From: Bacteroidales bacterium SW299
GTDB taxonomy: Bacteria > Bacteroidota > Bacteroidia > Bacteroidales > Bacteroidaceae
Assembly (NCBI GenBank): GCA_019550975.1
Contig: SDWH01000002.1
Location: 1-64,000, forward strand
DNA: 64,000 nucleotides
Direction of reading: 5' to 3'
The notes under the pieces were generated by a model, which ran no database searches, was not told the origin of the DNA, and saw only the letters and a list, made by a program, of their open reading frames with translations. A program made the translations under genes and the position numbers. Positions 45,563-55,700 of this stretch are shown piece by piece; position 1 is the first letter of the stretch, and each line of letters begins with the position of its first letter.

Positions 45563-47719
45563 TTATGCTTCTTGCGCAAAAGGCAGGCGGAACGTACAGC
45601 CGTTTTTCCATTGTGAGCATCCGTAAGCTGTCTTTCCTTTGATGATGATGCCTTTTCCGCACAGGGGACAAGCCTTTCCTATGATGCTGTCGTCGGAGGG
45701 AAGAGAGGCCGGTTTCGGTGCAGGGGCAGGCTTTGCCTTGGTTCTTGTTTTGGAGGATCGTGTCCGAGGCTTGGCTGTATTCTCTTTTTTAGTCGCCGGC
45801 GGAGTCTGAAAATCTTGCGCGACGGTTACATGCCGGTTGCTGTTGTCACGTAGCACGCTGTATACAATGTCGGTCACCATTTGCTTGAGTTCGGTGAGGA
45901 ATGTGCCTGCATCGTACGACTTCTTTTCTATTTCCCTTAGCTTCTTCTCCCATATGCCTGTAAGTTCAGCCGATTTCAGCAGTTCTTCATGGATAAGCTG
46001 TATCAGTTCCACTCCGGTTGGTGTAGCTATGAGATTCTTGCGCTCCTTGCGGATGTAATGTCGCTTGAACAGTGTTTCAATGATGGCCGCACGTGTAGAA
46101 GGCCTCCCGATACCGTTTTCCTTTAAAGCGTCGCGAAGTTCGTCGTTGTCCACCAGCTTGCCTGCGGTTTCCATCGCACGCAGCAAGGTTGCCTCGGTGT
46201 AAGGACGCGGAGGCTGGGTCCACTTTTCGTATAGAGCCGGTTCGTGGGGCCCCGATTCGCCCTTGGTGAATGCCGGGAGCGCCTTCTCGTCGTCATTGTC
46301 TTTCTGTTCTTCCGGCATGTCTTTGGTGTCTTTCGCAAAGATGACTTTCCATCCCGGCTCTAAAATCTGCTTTCCGGTTACCTTGAATTCTATTTCGTCG
46401 GCTTTTCCGATAACGGTTGTTGTTGAAAACTTGCAGTCAGGATAAAAAACGGCAATGAATCTCCGCGCTATCAGATCGAATACACGTGTTTCCATGTCGC
46501 TCAATCCCTGCGGTTGTACACCGGTAGGGATGATGGCGTGATGGTCTGTCACTTTCGAGTTGTCGAACACTTTCTTCGACTTGACGAGCGGTTTTCCCGC
46601 CAGAGGTGCCGTGAGCTGGGTGTAGCTTTTCAGTCCTTCCAGTATTTTCGGGCATTTGGGATAGATATCGTCGCTCAGAAAAGTCGTGTCGACACGCGGG
46701 TATGTCGCCACTTTCTTTTCGTACAACGACTGGATGAGTTGCAGGGTCATGTCCGCCGAATAACTGAACTTCCTGTTGCATTCCACCTGCAATGAAGTCA
46801 GGTCGAACAATCGGGGAGGAGCTTCCGTTCCTTTTTTGGAGGAGATTTCCGTGATGCGGAAAGGAGCCTGGCGCACCCGCTCCAGCAGTTCCTGGCCCGT
46901 TTTTTCGTCAGTTATCTGCGGTATGCCCCGGTTGGAGTCGGCTGATGGCACTTTCTTTTTTGCATTCGGGTTTTCCTTTTCCCTTTCCGCTTCTTCTGCC
47001 AGCTCTTCGTCACTTTTCCGCACGATGGCAGAGAAAAGCGTGTCGCGGTAAACCGTTTTCAGTTCCCAATATTGTTTGGGAATGAAATGTTCGATTTCCT
47101 GCTGGCGCTTTACGATCAATGCCAGCGTAGGGGTTTGTACGCGGCCGATAGACAGCACCTGCTTGTTCTGTCCGTACTTCAGCGTATAAAGTCGGGTCGC
47201 ATTCATTCCCAGTGTCCAGTCGCCGATGGCCCGGCTTAATCCGGCTTCATAAAGCGACTGGAATTCAGACTGGTCTTTCAGGTTAGAGAATCCTTCCCGG
47301 ATAGCTTCTTCGGTGAGTGAAGAAATCCAAAGCCGTCTGACCGGGCATTTTGCACCGGCCTTTTGCATCACCCAGCGCTGTATAAGTTCTCCTTCCTGGC
47401 CGGCATCGCCGCAGTTGATGATCATGTCAGCTTTTTGCATCAGTCCTTCGATTATCCGGAACTGTTTTTCGATGCCGGGATCATTGATAAGCTTTATTCC
47501 GAAGCGCGGCGGAATCATGGGGAGCGTGCTGAGGCTCCATGTCTTCCATGAGGGCGAATACTCGTGCGGTTCTTTCAGGGTGCACAGATGCCCGAATGTC
47601 CAGGTGACCTGGTATCCGTTTCCTTCAATATATCCTTCTTTCCGGTTTCGTGCTCCGAGCACATCCGCGATATCGCGTGCCACACTGGGCTTTTCGGCAA
47701 TGCAAACTATCATGGTCAT
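45563..47719 (-). CDS. topB: DNA topoisomerase III (type IA)
   Basis: Relaxes and decatenates single-stranded DNA junctions. The 718-residue protein starts with the TOPRIM region (IVCIAEKPSVARDIADVLGA), has CGDAGQEGELIQRW with the metal ligands, and catalytic Tyr340 in ATYPRVDTTFLSDD. GRVQTPTLALI is in the body. The C-terminus has a long basic linker (KTRTKAKPAPAPKPA) and a zinc-finger-like segment CPLCGKGIIIKGKTAYGCSQW. TopB can be chromosomal or plasmid-derived; here it sits among housekeeping genes. M3 (47713) is an alternative start. Confidence 0.93.
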   Translation of the reverse strand: MTMIVCIAEKPSVARDIADVLGARNRKEGYIEGNGYQVTWTFGHLCTLKEPHEYSPSWKTWSLSTLPMIPPRFGIKLINDPGIEKQFRIIEGLMQKADMIINCGDAGQEGELIQRWVMQKAGAKCPVRRLWISSLTEEAIREGFSNLKDQSEFQSLYEAGLSRAIGDWTLGMNATRLYTLKYGQNKQVLSIGRVQTPTLALIVKRQQEIEHFIPKQYWELKTVYRDTLFSAIVRKSDEELAEEAEREKENPNAKKKVPSADSNRGIPQITDEKTGQELLERVRQAPFRITEISSKKGTEAPPRLFDLTSLQVECNRKFSYSADMTLQLIQSLYEKKVATYPRVDTTFLSDDIYPKCPKILEGLKSYTQLTAPLAGKPLVKSKKVFDNSKVTDHHAIIPTGVQPQGLSDMETRVFDLIARRFIAVFYPDCKFSTTTVIGKADEIEFKVTGKQILEPGWKVIFAKDTKDMPEEQKDNDDEKALPAFTKGESGPHEPALYEKWTQPPRPYTEATLLRAMETAGKLVDNDELRDALKENGIGRPSTRAAIIETLFKRHYIRKERKNLIATPTGVELIQLIHEELLKSAELTGIWEKKLREIEKKSYDAGTFLTELKQMVTDIVYSVLRDNSNRHVTVAQDFQTPPATKKENTAKPRTRSSKTRTKAKPAPAPKPASLPSDDSIIGKACPLCGKGIIIKGKTAYGCSQWKNGCTFRLPFAQEA

Positions 47720-47805
47720 TTCAAATAATGAACAAAATTACGTAAAGTTGTCCAATAAAAAAATAAAAATCGGCATCTCTTCGTTTCTGCTATCTGCAAA
47801 TTGAT

Positions 47806-47813
47806 TAACTTTG
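47806..47813 (+). promoter_or_regulatory. -7 element for the zinc peptidase gene
   Basis: TAACTTTG matches TAnnTTTG, with start about 90 bases before the ATG at 47904. TTTC at 47784-47787 lies 18 bases upstream, a weak -33. Confidence 0.4.
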
Positions 47814-47903
47814 AGCAGTTCTGCCGGCAGAAAGAAGGCCGGAATCTTCTGGCAAGGTTTTTGCTGTATATTATTGTAAATCATCAATCAAAAGAAAAAG
47901 ACT

Positions 47904-48581
47904 ATGTTAATTTGGATTGTATTCATCGGCATTGCGGTAATCAGTTACATTGTGCAGGCCAGATTGAAAAGTAAATTTGAAAAGTATTCGGAGTTGCCTC
48001 TAGCCAGCGGAATGACCGGGCGCGATGTTGCAGAAAAGATGCTCCGTGACAACGGCATTTACGATGTGACGGTAACCAGCACGCCGGGTATGCTTACTGA
48101 TCATTATAACCCGACGAACAAGACTGTCAATTTGAGCGAAGGGGTTTATGGAACGTGCAGTGTGGCTGCGGCTGCGGTTGCCGCTCATGAATGCGGACAT
48201 GCCGTACAGCATGCGCGTGCCTATGGACCTTTGCAGATGCGTTCAGCCTTGGTTCCGGTGGTGCAGTTTTCTTCATCCATCGTTTCATGGGTATTGCTGG
48301 CGGGCATTCTGATGGTCAATTCATTTCCCCAGCTGCTGCTGATAGGCATTTGCCTGTTTGCCATGACTACCCTGTTCAGCCTGATCACACTTCCGGTTGA
48401 GATTGACGCAAGCCGCCGTGCGCTGGTGTGGCTGAGCAGTGCGGGCATTACCAACGCCTTTAATCACCGCCAGGCCACAGACGCCTTGAGGTCGGCCGCC
48501 TATACGTATGTGGTGGCTGCTTTGGGTTCGCTGGCCACGCTGATTTATTATGTCATGATTTATATGAACCGGCGCGAGTAA
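47904..48581 (+). CDS. Membrane zinc metallopeptidase (YugP-like)
   Basis: A 225-residue membrane protease. One helix at the N-terminus (LIWIVFIGIAVISYIVQARL) is followed by the zinc motif H95-E-C-G-H99 in AAHECGHAVQH. Three more hydrophobic segments follow (LVPVVQFSSSIVSWVLLAGILMV and others). The family is the neutral zinc metallopeptidase of the YugP/PF04298 type, whose substrates are largely unknown. It is monocistronic. Confidence 0.85.
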   Translation: MLIWIVFIGIAVISYIVQARLKSKFEKYSELPLASGMTGRDVAEKMLRDNGIYDVTVTSTPGMLTDHYNPTNKTVNLSEGVYGTCSVAAAAVAAHECGHAVQHARAYGPLQMRSALVPVVQFSSSIVSWVLLAGILMVNSFPQLLLIGICLFAMTTLFSLITLPVEIDASRRALVWLSSAGITNAFNHRQATDALRSAAYTYVVAALGSLATLIYYVMIYMNRRE

Positions 48582-48784
48582 AAATCTTGAAGGAAATTTT
48601 AGATAGGTGTAGGGATTCCGCAGATTTGCATCGGGAAGTTAAGACAGAACATACGCCGGCCAATATAACCGCAAAATTAAAGCAAGAGAGGCATCCTGCC
48701 CGATTTGTAAACAAACTCAAAAAGGGGCGGATAAAAATACTTAATTGGAAAATTTAAACAGTTTCTTATATGTCTTTGGAGGAA

Positions 48785-48790
48785 AGGAGG
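48785..48790 (+). promoter_or_regulatory. Strong Shine-Dalgarno sequence
   Basis: AGGAGG, six bases before the ATG at 48797. Canonical sites are weak or absent in most genes of this window, so it stands out; it supports 48797 over 48770 as the start. Confidence 0.6.
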
Positions 48791-48796
48791 CAAGCG

Positions 48797-49153
48797 ATGA
48801 AGCTGACCGATAAACAAACTGATGGAAACAATTTTTGTCCTATTTGTGGCTATCCACTTGGCAACCACAATCCGTGGGGTGATGATGGAAAGACTCCGAC
48901 GTACGATATTTGCCCATGTTGCGGTGTAGAATGGGGTAATGAGGATTATACTACTGAGTCCCAAGCAGAGTATCGCAAACAATGGCTTGAATCGGGAACC
49001 AAATGGTTTGAACCTCAGAAAAAGTCAGATAACTGGAGTCTTGAGAAACAATTAAGAAACATAGGCTATAATAAAGGGCAATGTATTGGCAATGATTATT
49101 TCAACAACTTTCTCTCTCCATTATCACTGTTTCCCAATACGCTCATTTGGTGA
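48797..49153 (+). CDS. CPCC-type cysteine-rich protein with altered tail
   Basis: A small zinc-binding-like protein (118 residues from 48797). Two cysteine pairs form the core: CPICGYP and CPCCGVEWGNEDY, followed by WLESGTKWFEPQKKSDNWSLEKQL, the pattern of the CPCC family seen in bacterial accessory regions. An ATG at 48770 would add nine residues, but AGGAGG precedes 48797. After about residue 89 the tail (CIGNDYFNNFLSPLSLFPNTLIW) does not fit the family and overlaps the end of the KilA-N gene by 58 bases on the opposite strand. This suggests the original end was replaced. Function unknown. Confidence 0.7.
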   Translation: MKLTDKQTDGNNFCPICGYPLGNHNPWGDDGKTPTYDICPCCGVEWGNEDYTTESQAEYRKQWLESGTKWFEPQKKSDNWSLEKQLRNIGYNKGQCIGNDYFNNFLSPLSLFPNTLIW

Positions 49154-49902
49154 ATGGCTATCTGATTGAGTTTTAAAAGACGTTCACCCTGCGGCATACC
49201 CTGTTCGATGAACACTGCATTGAGATTTTCCATATTTGACAGACAGATAAGTTCGTTGATGCTGGCATGATCTCGAATATTGCCTTTCAGGTCAGGATTG
49301 GCTTCGCGCCATTGCTTTGCCGTCATGCCAAACATTGCCACGTTCAATACGTCAGCTTCGTTGGCATAGATGATGTTTGCTTGCGCCTGAGTAACTTCCG
49401 TCGGGATAAGGTTCTGTTTGATGGCATCGGTATGTATGCGGTAGTTGATTTTCGATAGTTCACGCTTTGCCGACCAACCGAGCAACCTTTGTTCTTTATT
49501 CTTTAGCCGCTGATATTCCTTGACGAGAAGCAATTGGAATTTAGGCGAAATCCACATACCGAAATGATAGGCTATATCCCGATGTGCATACGTGCCACCA
49601 TAGCGACCGGCCTTTGAACGGATGCCGATTGCATAGGTTCTTTCTATCCAAGTTTTTACCGAAAGCACGAAGTTGTTGCTTCCCGCTGCATTTTTAATTG
49701 TACCGAATTCGGTACAATTAAAATCGGGATTATACAGCATTTCCCATTCGCCAAGATATTCAATGGTGCTTTTGAGACTGAGCCAACGGAAGATTATATG
49801 CTCTTGCAGCTGGCTTCGTGCCATATCCGTAAGACTGATGTAATCTTCTTCGTTGTACTTGACAACACTGATGTCTGTATTTTGAACAGTAATCTTTGCC
49901 AT
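49096..49902 (-). CDS. KilA-N domain protein
   Basis: A 268-residue DNA-binding protein of phage/mobile-element type. The KilA-N domain covers about residues 1-110 (KYNEEDYISLTDMARSQ, NNFVLSVKTWIERTYAIG, GRYGGTYAHRDIAYHFGMWIS). The C-terminal portion (YANEADVLNVAMFGMTAKQWREANPDLKGNIRDHASI) matches the Bacteroidetes version of the family. The first frame start at 49926 is TTG; the ATG at 49902 (MAKITVQN) is chosen. The gene lies beside the CPCC protein in a small accessory patch. A perfect 32-bp palindrome lies inside its coding sequence. Its partner or target is unknown. Confidence 0.87.
   Translation of the reverse strand: MAKITVQNTDISVVKYNEEDYISLTDMARSQLQEHIIFRWLSLKSTIEYLGEWEMLYNPDFNCTEFGTIKNAAGSNNFVLSVKTWIERTYAIGIRSKAGRYGGTYAHRDIAYHFGMWISPKFQLLLVKEYQRLKNKEQRLLGWSAKRELSKINYRIHTDAIKQNLIPTEVTQAQANIIYANEADVLNVAMFGMTAKQWREANPDLKGNIRDHASINELICLSNMENLNAVFIEQGMPQGERLLKLNQIAIHQMSVLGNSDNGERKLLK
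49692..49723. repeat. Perfect 32-bp palindrome within the KilA-N gene
   Basis: The 16 bases TTTTAATTGTACCGAA (49692-49707) are followed with no spacer by their exact reverse complement (49708-49723), centred on an EcoRI-like GAATTC. The sequence codes FNCTEFGTIKN in the KilA-N protein. Confidence 0.95.
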
Positions 49903-50254
49903 TGGGCCTATGCTTTTGGTTTTCAACCGTAAAGGTAGCTATAATTCGCGAGATTATCTCTCTTTCAATGAATAATTTACAAAAATAGAACGCAAAAGCG
50001 CGATAACGGATATTGTCTTTTCCGAGAATGTTATACCTTTGTATCTGAAAGAGTAATTTGACAGCACCGCAAATCGCTGAATTTCGTATGGTCGCCAAAC
50101 CGTTACCTCTGTTTCTTAAATACTCCGCTAAAAGTTTATTTCTCAATCGGTTGTATCAAACCGATGAAAATTTAAAATAAAATCGGCATGAATCTGCGGA
50201 ATCCGCATTTTTCTGCGTACTTTTGTGCGGAAAATCAAAAACTTGAAATCAATT
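49903..50254. other. Intergenic region between KilA-N and hisS
   Basis: No certain gene in about 350 bases. A near-palindrome ATAATTCGCGAGATTAT (49941-49957) lies just upstream of a weak minus-strand box TACCTTTA (complement of 49929-49936) for KilA-N. TACCTTTG at 50034-50041 is a plus-strand box, followed by a 30-codon reading frame (50088-50180) of doubtful reality. TACTTTTG at 50218-50225 is the likely hisS -7 box. Confidence 0.45.
50218..50225 (+). promoter_or_regulatory. -7 element for hisS
   Basis: TACTTTTG matches TAnnTTTG, 29 bases before the hisS ATG at 50255. No exact -33. Confidence 0.5.
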
Positions 50255-51622
50255 ATGGCAACAAAACCAGGCATACCTAAAGGAACCAGAGATTTTTCGC
50301 CGGTAGAAATGGCGAAACGTAATTATATATTCAATACCATACGTGAGGTGTTCTATCTTTACGGATTTCAGCAGATTGAAACGCCGGCAATGGAGAATCT
50401 CTCTACGTTGATGGGAAAATATGGAGAAGAAGGCGACAAGCTCTTGTTCAAGATACAGAATTCGGGTGATTATTTTTCCGCCCTGACAGACGAAGAGCTG
50501 CTGAGCCGGAATGCAGCCAAGCTGGCGGGCAAGTTTTGTGAAAAGGGCTTGCGTTATGACTTGACAGTGCCGTTTGCCCGTTATGTGGTGATGCACCGTG
50601 ATGAAATCGTTTTTCCTTTCAAGCGTTTTCAGATTCAGCCGGTGTGGCGTGCCGACCGTCCCCAGAAAGGACGTTACCGCGAGTTTTATCAGTGTGACGC
50701 CGATGTGGTGGGAAGCAACTCCCTGCTGAACGAGGTAGAGCTGGTGCAGATGATTGACGCGGTGTTCAGCCGTTTCGGAATCCGTGTTTCGGTCAAAGTG
50801 AACAACCGGAAGATTCTTACGGGGATTGCAGAAATCATCGGTGAAGCCGATAAGATTGTAGACATCACTGTAGCTATAGACAAGCTTGACAAAATTGGCC
50901 TTGACAATGTGAATGCAGAACTGGCTTCGAAAGGCATTTCTCAAGAAGCCATCGAAAAGTTGCAGCCGATTATTCTGCTGGGCGGTTCGAATGAAGAAAA
51001 GCTTCAGACATTGAAGGCTGTACTTGCTTCCAGTGAAACCGGACTGAAAGGAGTTGAAGAATGCGAGTTCATCTTGAAGAAAGTGGCAGGTCTGGGAGTG
51101 AAGTCAGAAGTTGAACTTGACTTGACCTTGGCACGCGGGCTGAATTATTATACCGGCGCGATTTTTGAGGTGAAGGCACTTGACGTGCAGATCGGAAGCA
51201 TCAGCGGAGGAGGACGTTATGACAATTTGACAGGCGTTTTCGGCATGGACGGTGTTTCGGGCGTGGGCATTTCTTTCGGTGCCGACCGTATTTACGATGT
51301 GCTGAATCAGCTTGATCTTTATCCGAAAGAGGCGTCCGAAGCCACCCAATTGCTGTTTGTCAATTTCGGCGAGGCGGAAGCGGATTATGTTTTGCCGGTG
51401 CTGGCTAAGGTGCGCGGGGCAGGCATCCGTGCGGAAGTATATCCTGACAGTGCGAAAATGAAGAAGCAGATGAGCTATGCAAACAGCAAGTCTATTCCTT
51501 TTGTTGCCATCGCGGGCGAAACCGAAATGAATGAAGGAAAAGTGACTTTGAAGAATATGACTACGGGAGAGCAGGCTTTGGTTACCGCTGACGAACTGAT
51601 TTCAGCTGTAAAAGGAGAATAA
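50255..51622 (+). CDS. hisS: Histidyl-tRNA synthetase
   Basis: Charges tRNA-His. The 455-residue class II synthetase has motif 1 in [10 protein letters not shown]... region, [12 protein letters not shown], motif 2 ([30 protein letters not shown]), the histidine motifs ([24 protein letters not shown]) and the anticodon-binding domain at the C-terminus. The first frame start at 50225 is GTG within the promoter box; the ATG at 50255 ([11 protein letters not shown]) is the true start. A large hairpin follows. Confidence 0.96.
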   Translation: MATKPGIPKGTRDFSPVEMAKRNYIFNTIREVFYLYGFQQIETPAMENLSTLMGKYGEEGDKLLFKIQNSGDYFSALTDEELLSRNAAKLAGKFCEKGLRYDLTVPFARYVVMHRDEIVFPFKRFQIQPVWRADRPQKGRYREFYQCDADVVGSNSLLNEVELVQMIDAVFSRFGIRVSVKVNNRKILTGIAEIIGEADKIVDITVAIDKLDKIGLDNVNAELASKGISQEAIEKLQPIILLGGSNEEKLQTLKAVLASSETGLKGVEECEFILKKVAGLGVKSEVELDLTLARGLNYYTGAIFEVKALDVQIGSISGGGRYDNLTGVFGMDGVSGVGISFGADRIYDVLNQLDLYPKEASEATQLLFVNFGEAEADYVLPVLAKVRGAGIRAEVYPDSAKMKKQMSYANSKSIPFVAIAGETEMNEGKVTLKNMTTGEQALVTADELISAVKGE

Positions 51623-51677
51623 GCCATGCGTTTGTCGCCGGGTGTTCTGACGCGCCGGCACGTTGGTGAATGCAGAA

Positions 51678-51748
51678 GCACAAGGATCAGAAGGGAATAT
51701 GCCTGAAGTTCTGGCGTATAAAGCTCTGGTCCTTGTGCTTTTGTTTTC
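51678..51748. terminator. Bidirectional terminator after hisS
   Basis: Arms 51678-51693 and 51727-51742 pair over 16 bases with one T-G wobble, with a 33-base loop; TTGTTTTC follows on the plus strand. It lies between the convergent hisS and DUF4833-like genes and overlaps the last codon of the latter slightly. Confidence 0.7.
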
Positions 51749-52274
51749 AGTTCATGATCCGCTCCGTCACTTTCTCTTTGGATGAAACGGACTCGCCGTG
51801 AAGCTCCACATAGTCTACGCTGAGCGGATTCCTGTCGTTTACCTTCACGTACAGGTATTTTAAGACGGCAGGCTTGCCATTGATGGTCGTGCGGCATACG
51901 TAATGCGCCCCCTGCTGGCAAATTTCCAGTTTGCGGCCGTCATAGGCAGTCAGAGTTACCGTGCTTGTGTTGTTTCCTTCGGCCACCACTTTGTATCCGT
52001 ATGCCATTTTTCGCTGGATAAAGCTCAGTCCGTTTTTTTCTCCCATATGCTCTTCTCGGTTTACCCAGTATACATTCAGCGGCTTTTGTGTATCCAGTTT
52101 TCCTCCAACCAGATTGGCGTCATAACAGACCAGATTCTTGTTTATGCTTCTGGCAATATGGAACAGCCGTTGCGGAGTAAGATATAAGTTCTCTTCCGGT
52201 TCTGATGCCCGCATCGGGCTGAGTGCAAGTGCGGACAGAGTCAGCAGGAAGAAAAAAAGTTTTGGTTTCTTCAT
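51747..52274 (-). CDS. DUF4833-like exported protein
   Basis: A 175-residue exported protein with a signal peptide (KKPKLFFFLLTLSALALSPMRASE). The mature part (LFHIARSINKNLVCYDANLVGGKLDTQKPLNVYWVNREEHMGEKNGLSFIQRKMAYGY) fits the DUF4833 family, of unknown role. Frame start at 52304 is TTG; the ATG at 52274 leads directly into the signal and is chosen. It is monocistronic. Confidence 0.72.
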   Translation of the reverse strand: MKKPKLFFFLLTLSALALSPMRASEPEENLYLTPQRLFHIARSINKNLVCYDANLVGGKLDTQKPLNVYWVNREEHMGEKNGLSFIQRKMAYGYKVVAEGNNTSTVTLTAYDGRKLEICQQGAHYVCRTTINGKPAVLKYLYVKVNDRNPLSVDYVELHGESVSSKEKVTERIMN

Positions 52275-52754
52275 TGCATCAAGTCGTTTTTTATGATTCT
52301 GCAAAGATAGTCAATCGCTTTGTTCTGTGCGCTTGTTTTGCGGCGATTGCAGACAAATGGCATAATATTGCGGATAAAAAGGATAAAAAGCGGTCTGTTT
52401 TTTATCTCCAGTTTAGAGATATGCATTTTCAGTCTGGAGATATATGTCTTCAGTCTGGAGATTTGTATCTCTAGCCTGGAGATATAGAATGGTGCGGGGC
52501 AAAATAGCTTTATAAATTTCCTTTCTTTCTGAATAGGTTGGAAACAAGGCGGTTTGGCCTTTTAGACTCAGGATTAACATTTCGTTTATTTTTTATGTTT
52601 GTAGCTGTTTATAATAAACTTCTGAAGAATGGTAGTGCAATTTTCTTCAGGAAATGAACAATGGGAAGTTGCGTTTTGTTGATGATTTAGATTTTTGAGA
52701 GTAAGAACAATGTTTTTGTAAAAACGCTTTTATTAACCTATTTAATTTAAGATC
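52275..52754. other. Control region upstream of the second PUL
   Basis: No gene is seen in 480 bases. Minus-strand TATCTTTG (complement of 52302-52309) is a likely -7 box for the DUF4833-like gene. The repeat cluster is at 52404-52489. TATGTTTG (52594-52601) is a candidate -7 box for the second susC, leaving about 150 bases of leader; there is no -33 at the normal spacing, as expected if a regulator is required. Confidence 0.5.
52404..52489. repeat. Tandem 21-bp repeats with an inverted unit
   Basis: Three direct copies (from 52427, 52448 and 52469), each 21 bases, share YTYWAGYCTGGAGAT. A reversed unit (ATCTCCAGTTTAGAGAT, from 52404) precedes them. The motif is the same as at 31028-31086. 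Confidence 0.9.
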
Positions 52755-55700
52755 ATGAGAAACAGGTTTTTTTTGATGTTAGTAGTCAGTCTGTTCTTGT
52801 GCCTTTCTGTAAAGGCTCAGAGTGGTGGTCACATAAGCGGTAAGGTTGTTGATGCTTTGAGTGAGCTTGCCGGTGTAAGTGTGGTCGTGAAAGGGACTGA
52901 CAATGGAACCATAACAGATTTGACTGGTGAATTTAAACTGAGCGGAGTGAAGCCGGATGATGTGCTTCAGTTGTCTTTTATCGGATATAAGACACAATTG
53001 ATCAAAGTTGGAAAACAAACCCGCTTCAATATTACAATGGTGGAAGATGCCCAGACTTTGGATGAGGTGCAGGTCGTTGCTGTCGGTTATGGTGACGTGA
53101 GAAGAAGGGACTTGACAGGCTCTATCGGCTCTGCGGACATGAAAGATCTGGTAAAGACTCCGGTAAGTAACATTACAGAGAATCTGGCTGGCCGTATTGC
53201 CGGTGTACGAGTTTCTTCCAGTGACGGTGGTCCGGGCGACAATTTCAGCATTGTAATTCGCGGTGCCGGCTCGCTGACCGGAAGCACGGCGCCTTTGTAT
53301 GTCATCGACGGTTTTCCCTCGGAAAGTTCCGGTCTTGGCACTTTGAATCCGAATGACATTGAATCGATTGATATCCTGAAAGATGCTTCAGCTACAGCCA
53401 TTTATGGAGCACGCGGTGCAAACGGCGTTGTTATTGTAACGACCAAAAAGGGAGGTGCTGGAAAGCCTACCATCACTTATAATGGTAGTTTTAAGATTAG
53501 TACAGTGAAAAATAAGCCTGAGATGATGGATGCTTACGAATTTGTCACCTTGCAACAAGAAATTATGGGGGATGGTGAGGATTTTCAGAATAACTATCTT
53601 ACAGATTTGTATCCTACTGTCGAAGACTATCGCAACGCTCCGTCGTATGACTGGCAGGACTATATTTATCGCACGGCACTAAGCCACAGCCATCATGTGT
53701 CTTTGACAGGCGGTGCCAACAATCTTAAATATACCACTTCGTTGTCATACGATGATACGCAGGGTGTCATCATCAATTCAGGCATCAAGCGTTATCAGGG
53801 GCGTGCAAATTTGACTCAAACGGTAAATGACAAATTAAAGATTGACTTCAATGCCAATTATTCAAGCAATGTGCAGGATGGTCCGACTGTTTCCACATCT
53901 ACTACATCCATGTCGACGGCATACATGTACAGCGTATGGTCATTCCGTCCGGTATCGCCGACTGGATCAGACTTGCTGAATCAAATGTATGATGAAGGTG
54001 TCAACATGACCGAAGACTACCGTTTTAACCCGGTCCTCTCTGCACGGAATGAATATCGTCATAAAACAACGAATGATATGTCATTTAATGTCGGTGCGGA
54101 ATACGAACTTATTAAGAATCTGAAGCTGAAGGTAACGGCCGGATATACGGCGCGCGACTACAAGAATGAAGAGTTCAACGGTTCGCAGACCCGTACAGGT
54201 AATTCGCATCCGTCGAATACGCAGAGCAAGGGTATCAATGCCTATCTGTACCAAGGGGAAGCGAGAAGCTATCTGAATGAAAACACGTTGACTTATCAGC
54301 TGAACAAGAAGTCCCATAGTTTCAATGCATTGGTCGGTATGTCTGTGCAGAAAAATACCAGCTACATTCATTCTATAACTACCGAGCAGATCAGCAATGA
54401 GTCGTTCGGAATGGCTGGCCTGGATAAAGGAAGCAATCCTACGGTTTCTTCATCAAAGGGAGAAAACAAATTGTTTTCATATTTTGGGCGTATCAATTAT
54501 AATTATGATTCACGCTATTATCTGACCGCGACCATGCGTGCTGACGGTTCTTCCAAGTTTGCTAAAGGTCATCGTTGGGGATATTTCCCTTCAGGCTCTG
54601 TAGCCTGGGCTTTCCAGCGCGAAGCTTTTGTTTCTGACAATCTGCATTGGTTGTCTAACGGTAAGTTGCGTTTCAGCTACGGTCAGACAGGCAACAACCG
54701 TATCGGCAATTATGATTATATGGCTCATCTTGTGACGAGCGATGACGTTTACAAATATCCGTGGAACGGTGAGTTTACTCAAGGATACGTGCTCAGCAGC
54801 ATGTTCAACGAATTGTTGAAATGGGAAACTACGGAGCAGTTTGACTTGGGACTGGACTTGGGCTTTCTGGACGGGCGCATCAATCTGACGATGGACTATT
54901 ATGTGAAGACAACGAAGGATTTGCTGTTGGATGCTGATATTGCTGCAAGTTCCGGATTCTCTTCGGCAACACTGAATGTCGGCAAGCTGCGCAACAAAGG
55001 TTTTGAACTTACGCTTGAAACGACAAACATCAAGAATAAAGACTTTACATGGACCTCTAATTTTAATATTGCGTTCAATAACAATGAGATTATTGCACTG
55101 AATTCAGGCCAGCCTTATATGACAAGCTATATCAGCTGGGACAATAAGTATAGAACGATGCCGGCTTATATAAGCAAGGTAGGAGAATCTGCAGGTAAAA
55201 TGTATGGCTTTGTTTATGAGGGAACATATAAGTATGATGACTTCAATACATCTGTAGGAGCAAACGGTGAAACGGTATATACAATCAAGGATGGTATTCC
55301 TCACTATCAGACCAACCCGCAGCCGGGAGATCCCAAATACAAGGACTTGACCGGCGAAGGTGAAATAAACGATGACGACAAAACAACGATCGGTAACGGA
55401 CAGCCGAAGCATACGGGCGGTTTCTCTAACAATTTTACTTACAAGAACTTTGATTTGAATATTTTCTTGCAGTGGAGTTATGGCAATGACATACTCAATG
55501 CCAACCGTATGGTTTTTGAAAATCCGTCGTCGAAGCAGAATACCAACATGTTCGCTACTTACACCAACCGGTGGACACCTGAAAACCCGGAAAGCAATAT
55601 GCCTCGTGCCAAAGCGAACGGAGCGACTGAATACAGTTCGCTGTATGTGGAAAACGGTTCTTATCTGAAGCTGAAGAACATTTCTTTGGGGTATAACTTT

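Noticed and set aside
45563..47719. Topoisomerase III as sign of a conjugative element
   Set aside because: No integrase, relaxase or transfer genes nearby; the gene sits among chromosomal functions.
49760..50146. Minus-strand frame of 128 codons overlapping the KilA-N start
   Set aside because: Overlaps the 5' part of KilA-N in another frame; composition is not gene-like.
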